From NCBI GenBank assembly GCA_013289445.1, contig JABCZZ010000002.1, positions 1 through 64,000 of the forward strand: a DNA stretch of 64,000 nucleotides, read 5' to 3'. The stretch's first letter is position 1; the number at the start of each line of letters is the position of its first letter. Both the position numbers and the translations under genes were made by a program. The notes under the pieces were generated by a model, which was not told the origin of the DNA, made no database searches, and saw only the letters and a list, made by a program, of their open reading frames with translations. Shown piece after piece: positions 59,896-64,000 of the stretch. The DNA is from Alphaproteobacteria bacterium. GTDB taxonomy: Bacteria > Pseudomonadota > Alphaproteobacteria > Rickettsiales > JABCZZ01.

Positions 59896-61146
59896 TTAAT
59901 GCAATTCTTCCTTGTAGCGATCATGATAGCCCCATAAGGCAAAGAACGATACCACGGCACAGAACATAATGTAAAATGCAGGCACCGCCTGCATATGGGT
60001 ATTTTCAACCAGCCAGGTCTCCACCGCGGGTGTGGTGCCGCCAAAGAGCGCCGCACAGATATTATAGGAGATGGACATGCCGGTATAGCGCACGCTGGTG
60101 GGGAACAGCTCGACGAATATCGCCGGGGCCGCACCGATGAAGAACGCCACAATCACTGCAAACAGCAACTCACCGGTGAGCGCTGAGGCAAAACCCGGCG
60201 CGGTCATCAGCACGAAAATCGGATAGGCCGCGAGGAAAAACACCACCGCCGTCGTCATCAGCACGGGCTTGCGGCCGAGTTTATCGGTAAGCCAGCCAGT
60301 AAAGGGTGCCAGCACCATGAGCACCACCATGCTGATCGTGCCCATGAGCAACGCGTCCTTCATCGAATGTCCGAGCACATGCAGAAACCCGTTGAGAAAG
60401 ACGGTAAGGGTATAAAACGGCACGGTGACCGCCATATAAATTCCGATGCCGCGCAACAGTTCAACATAGTGATGCGCGAAAGCTTCACGCACCGGCTTTT
60501 GCGATAACGTCCCCTGGGCTTTGGCCTTCACATAATGCGGGCTTTCTTCGGTGTATTCGCGGATATAAAAGCCGACATAGGCAATGGCACCGCCCAGAAT
60601 GAACGGCACGCGCCATCCCCATTGCTCCAGCGCTTCCTGCGTAAGGTGATGGGCAAAAAGTGTCGCCACTGCAGAACCCAGCAGCATGCCGCCGCACAGG
60701 CTTAGAATCGCCGCGCTGCCGGCGAGTCCGCGTTTTCCCACGGGTGCGTGCTCGACGATGAAAGTAATGGAACCGCTGAATTGCCCGGCAAGCGATAAGC
60801 CCTGCAGCAGGCGCACGACCGCAAGCAATATCGGCGCCCAGAAGCCGATCATGGCGTAGGTGGGTAGCAGGCCGATGCAGGCGGTGGGCACCGCCATCAT
60901 GAGCAGGGAAACGGTGAGCGAGCATTTACGCCCGAACTTATCGCCCAGATAGCCAAACAGCACACCGCCTAGCGGGCGGCTGATGAAGCCGGCAGCAAAA
61001 ATGATGTAGGCGGAGATCAACTGAACGTAGTGATCCTGCGTGTCCGTGAAAAGTTTACCGATCGTGGTGGCGAAATATCCGTAGAGTGCGAAATCGTACC
61101 ACTCAAGCCCATTCCCGATCATACCCGCTATAACAACGCGGCGCAT
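59896..61146 (-). CDS. MHS-family MFS transporter (metabolite/proton symporter)
   Basis: 416 aa with twelve TM helices. GNGLEWYDFALYG in the first helix and RPLGGVLFGYLGDKFGRK in the 2-3 loop are diagnostic of the metabolite:H+ symporter group (proline/betaine, citrate, alpha-ketoglutarate, shikimate). The substrate is not predictable from the sequence. Alone in its transcript with the SH3 gene following. Confidence 0.92.
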   Translation of the reverse strand: MRRVVIAGMIGNGLEWYDFALYGYFATTIGKLFTDTQDHYVQLISAYIIFAAGFISRPLGGVLFGYLGDKFGRKCSLTVSLLMMAVPTACIGLLPTYAMIGFWAPILLAVVRLLQGLSLAGQFSGSITFIVEHAPVGKRGLAGSAAILSLCGGMLLGSAVATLFAHHLTQEALEQWGWRVPFILGGAIAYVGFYIREYTEESPHYVKAKAQGTLSQKPVREAFAHHYVELLRGIGIYMAVTVPFYTLTVFLNGFLHVLGHSMKDALLMGTISMVVLMVLAPFTGWLTDKLGRKPVLMTTAVVFFLAAYPIFVLMTAPGFASALTGELLFAVIVAFFIGAAPAIFVELFPTSVRYTGMSISYNICAALFGGTTPAVETWLVENTHMQAVPAFYIMFCAVVSFFALWGYHDRYKEELH

Positions 61147-61518
61147 AGTTCCCCATTTCTTGCTTTTGTTTTTAACTATTCTTATTCTATTGAGTGAGAC
61201 CTAAGGGATTTAACGACTTTCTGCGCGCTCAGCAACTTGTTTTGCTTTTTGCATCACAATAATAGCTCTTGCAATCGCGCAAGAGTTGCACACGTGACAT
61301 TTCTACCATCGCCGTGTTCCTAGCTGGTGCATGCATCCGTATGGAGTGTTCCCTCATTATCATGGCGCAGTTTCCACGCCGTTACGATGCAAGACGGTGC
61401 ATAATATACTGTTTCTGTTACACAAATGACGCGCAAATGTCACAAAAGATTAACACTTCTTTCATACCTTGCACTTATAATTACCTGAAGATCGGGTTAT
61501 TTCGCCAGGGAGAGCATT
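61147..61518. other. 372-base divergent intergenic region
   Basis: Lies between the MHS transporter (leftward) and the 572-aa gene (rightward) and must hold both promoters. It contains a hairpin CTCTTGC-AATCGC-GCAAGAG at 61266-61285 but no T-run after it, so possibly an operator. The rightward open frame at 61269-61748 runs out of frame into the next gene and is not supported. Confidence 0.5.
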
Positions 61519-63237
61519 ATGGGTACGTTAGACACATTGGACGAATTCGGTGGCACAAACCGCGTTGCGCAGATGGCCCGAAGGGATCCCGCGATCCAAA
61601 CTGCTCTGGACAATTTCCTCAATTCGCGACCCGCTGTCCAGGCGCAAGAGGAAGCCGCCCCCAAACGCATGGGCACCTTCCAGATGGAAGCGGAGCTCAA
61701 GACAAAAGAAGCCGCAGCTCCAGCTATTGCGCCCGAGACACAGAATGAACTCGATAAAACTCTCCAGAGCGTATTGCAGTATGCAGCCAAAGGCGCGCTC
61801 AGCCCGGAAGAAATCGCCCTCGTTAAAACCGCCTTCCCGCAGAAATCACAGGGCACCGGCATCAATCTTAAAGACATGAAGGGTCTTGAAGGCCAGAATC
61901 TGGCACTCGCCTATGTCGGCGGCAAGGGCGGTCTGAGCGAGGCTCAAATCGAGGAAGAACACGCTGCCATCAAGAAACATTTCCCCGAGGCAAAATTTGA
62001 AAGACGCATGTCCAAAGACGGCCGAGCTGTCGATGTGATTATCGGCGTCGATGCCACCACCGCCAACGCCGTCATCACGATGGAAAAGCACGCCCAGAAA
62101 GGCAAAGTGCAGCAACCGGTGCAGGACAAGGCTCCCGCAGCGCAGGCGCAGGCTGAACCGCAGGCGGCAAAATCATCCCTTACTCCGCAAGAAACCGCCC
62201 TCGACAAAGAGATGCGCGCGATCACCGAACGCGATACCGCCGCCATTAATCTGCGCAATGCGGCTGTCAAGATCATGGAAAATGGCGATCTGGCCAAAGG
62301 CTCCGCGATGTTTAGAACGGCCGAAGAGCTCGACAATAAACTCATCGCCCAGATCAACGCGATGTGGGATAAGCACGGCGAAAAAGCGTTTAATGAGTCC
62401 ATCGCTCGCATCGATACCGGCAAGATTGCCAGGGACGGCCTAAACGTTGCAGGCGAGCAAAAAGCCGTACAGCAATATGATAACGGCGATTTCAGCCCGA
62501 CGGCTGCCAAAACAGCCGCGCCGCAAGTAGTCACGGCTACAGCTGCCGCAAAGTCGGCCCCCGCTGCTGACGTAAAATCTGCCGAAGCGGTGCGCGAGCC
62601 GCTTAACGCGCAGGAAATGCAGACGCTCGATAACGCCATGACTGCGCTCGCCAAGCGTCAGGCAACCGTTCAGATGCTGCGCACAGGCGGCGACAAGCTG
62701 ATGGACAGCAATCCTGCCCAGGCTTCACAAATGCTCGTCTTGGCCGATCAGCATGAGAAAAAACTCAATGCGGAATTCAAGGGCCTTACCGAGAAATACG
62801 GCACCACTGCGATGGAATTTTCGGCTGACAACATCAATTACAGCAAGATCGTCAAGGACAACGTGACGGAAAAAGGTGAAAAGAAACTGGCCAGCCAGTT
62901 TGAAAGAAGTTTTACCCAGTTCATGAAAGACGATCTGGCCAAAACCGGCCGGGAAATGAAAGCCCTGGGCAATCTGGGCATCAAAGGCGCCAAGGCCGTT
63001 GGCAATGAAATGGCCGAAGTGGGCAAAGCCGCGGTGCTGCTACCGGTGCATGTTGCCGGCAATACCATGGCCTACGGCGCGGATACGGTGGCAACACTGG
63101 CCGATAAAGTGCGCGGCTTCGGCAGCAAGCTCGCCAGCATCGGCGTCAAACATGATGCCGCCGCAACTAACGTTTCATCGCCGGTAGATAACAGCGGAAA
63201 GATGAAAGAAGTGGCCACGCACGGTAAAGCGCAATAA
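61519..63237 (+). CDS. Hypothetical protein with internal duplication, 572 aa
   Basis: GGGAGAG before the ATG. No signal peptide or TM segment. Ala/Glu/Lys-rich N-terminus, a small globular part (~100-175, LEGQNLALAYVGGKGGL, AKFERRMSKDGRAVDVIIG), and two ~90-residue repeats at ~225-320 and ~370-455 (MRAITERDTAAINLRNAAVKIMENG... and MTALAKRQATVQMLRTGGDKLMDSN...), both ending in IxDxGKIARDGLN / INYSKIVKDNVTEKG. An Ala/Gly-rich tail follows (~490-560). Function unknown; no family recognised. Confidence 0.65.
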   Translation: MGTLDTLDEFGGTNRVAQMARRDPAIQTALDNFLNSRPAVQAQEEAAPKRMGTFQMEAELKTKEAAAPAIAPETQNELDKTLQSVLQYAAKGALSPEEIALVKTAFPQKSQGTGINLKDMKGLEGQNLALAYVGGKGGLSEAQIEEEHAAIKKHFPEAKFERRMSKDGRAVDVIIGVDATTANAVITMEKHAQKGKVQQPVQDKAPAAQAQAEPQAAKSSLTPQETALDKEMRAITERDTAAINLRNAAVKIMENGDLAKGSAMFRTAEELDNKLIAQINAMWDKHGEKAFNESIARIDTGKIARDGLNVAGEQKAVQQYDNGDFSPTAAKTAAPQVVTATAAAKSAPAADVKSAEAVREPLNAQEMQTLDNAMTALAKRQATVQMLRTGGDKLMDSNPAQASQMLVLADQHEKKLNAEFKGLTEKYGTTAMEFSADNINYSKIVKDNVTEKGEKKLASQFERSFTQFMKDDLAKTGREMKALGNLGIKGAKAVGNEMAEVGKAAVLLPVHVAGNTMAYGADTVATLADKVRGFGSKLASIGVKHDAAATNVSSPVDNSGKMKEVATHGKAQ

Positions 63238-63239
63238 TT

Positions 63240-63989
63240 TTACCGCCCGCAGCACTCGCAATGCGGATCGCGCGTCAGCGTGACGATGCGCTGGCGTAAT
63301 GTCTCCCCTTCCAGCAGCAATAATTTTCCGCCAAGCGACGCATAGCCGCCCAGCAATTCCTTGGTGGCCTCAAGCGCCATCAGCGAGCCCACCACACCCG
63401 TGAGTGCCCCCAGCACGCCCACATCCGCACAGCCGCGCTCATCTTCGGGATGCGCTGAAACAAAACAGCGATAGCAGGGCTGCGGCGCGCCGAGATAGGA
63501 TTTGAACACCGCAAGCTGGCCGGCGAAGGCACGCACCGCACCGGATACCAGCGTCTTTTTTTCCTTGTGGCAGGCATCGTTCAGTGCAAAGCGCGTGGCG
63601 AAATTATCGCTGCCGTCGAGCACCAGGTCATAGGGCCTGATAATCGCGGCGGCATTGCCCACGGTTATTTTTTCCTCATACAGGCTTATTTTTACGTCAG
63701 GGTTGAGCTCCTGCACCCGGTCACGGGCGCTGTGCGTTTTGGGTCGCCCGATATCGGCATTCTCATGCAAAGTCTGGCGCTGGAGATTGGAGAGTTCAAC
63801 GCGGTCGAAATCGGCAATACCCAAATGCCCCACGCCCGTTGCCGCAAGATAAGAAATCGCGGGCGAGCCCAGCCCGCCCGCACCGATGACGAGTACGCCG
63901 CTGGCAAGCAAACGCTCTTGCCCCGCCACGCCTACGCCCGCAAGCGAGATGTTGCGGGCGTAACGACGACGTTGCTCATCCGTAAGCAT
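63240..63989 (-). CDS. moeB: Molybdopterin-synthase adenylyltransferase MoeB-like protein
   Basis: 249 aa. Nucleotide-binding GAGGLGS (36-42), Arg finger region RYARNISLAGVG near the start, the DFDRVELSNLQRQ block, VRAFAGQLAVF, and zinc Cys pairs CYRC and CECC. MoeB adenylates the MoaD C-terminus for molybdenum cofactor synthesis; ThiF or HesA-type proteins are alternatives. No rhodanese domain. Complete at both ends, its start 11 bases from the window edge. Confidence 0.9.
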   Translation of the reverse strand: MLTDEQRRRYARNISLAGVGVAGQERLLASGVLVIGAGGLGSPAISYLAATGVGHLGIADFDRVELSNLQRQTLHENADIGRPKTHSARDRVQELNPDVKISLYEEKITVGNAAAIIRPYDLVLDGSDNFATRFALNDACHKEKKTLVSGAVRAFAGQLAVFKSYLGAPQPCYRCFVSAHPEDERGCADVGVLGALTGVVGSLMALEATKELLGGYASLGGKLLLLEGETLRQRIVTLTRDPHCECCGR

Positions 63990-64000
63990 TATGGTGCCGT

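Overview
The window reads as a piece of an alphaproteobacterial chromosome of moderate GC. The support is the minus-strand cluster lepB - DUF1189 protein - rnc - membrane protein - era - recO - parC (12.8 to 5.4 kb), the end of groEL at the left edge, a CCA-encoding tRNA-Ser, MlaEFD/MlaC, MHS-type transport and a CpaF-type ATPase. I cannot name the genus. Many proteins (518, 278, 428, 250, 373, 393, 1062 and 572 aa) match no family I recognise with confidence, which suggests a poorly sampled lineage.

Layout. 0-5.4 kb: groEL end and terminator, a secreted protein, two tandem related unknown proteins, and a membrane histidine kinase. 5.4-12.8 kb: the housekeeping operon. 13-18.2 kb: a hydrolase-like protein, tRNA-Ser(GCT), unknown proteins including a lipoprotein with a perfect FNR/FixK-type box upstream, acetoacetate decarboxylase and small envelope proteins. 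18.3-20.8 kb: mlaE-mlaF-mlaD for phospholipid transport. 20.9-24 kb: a PPK2-type polyphosphate kinase broken by one extra base, then small stress-type proteins and a ferritin-like protein. 24-26.4 kb: an AsmA/DUF748-like protein overlapping an orphan CpaF-type ATPase.

26.8-45.4 kb is a dense signalling region: a soluble 1929-aa poly-HAMP hybrid kinase, a REC-kinase-REC protein, a kinase/REC pair, a PAS-PAS-kinase-REC-REC protein and stand-alone receivers. None of them carries a visible DNA-binding output domain. Between them lie an aldehyde dehydrogenase, DUF883, CsbD and fasciclin proteins, a His-rich secreted protein and cyclopropane fatty acid synthase. The overall picture is envelope and stress adaptation governed by phosphorelays, but that link is inferred from proximity only.

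45.5-64 kb: a very divergent glutamine-synthetase-like protein, an NRAMP transporter, a chimeric remnant (secreted-protein start joined to the end of a receiver gene), a second CsbD-like protein, mlaC far from mlaEFD, a 1062-aa unknown protein, an ABC-2 exporter with a slipin, an FAH-family enzyme, a small FUSC-like protein, a Spy/CpxP-like protein, DUF1328, Ohr, an SH3 protein, an MHS transporter, a 572-aa protein with an internal duplication, and MoeB.

The strongest points for follow-up are the poly-HAMP array, the output-less signalling cluster, the glutamine-synthetase-like protein with altered metal ligands, the ppk2 frameshift, the chimeric junction near 48.59 kb, and a palindromic TTTATAAA-type box about 95-125 bases upstream of several stress-type genes.
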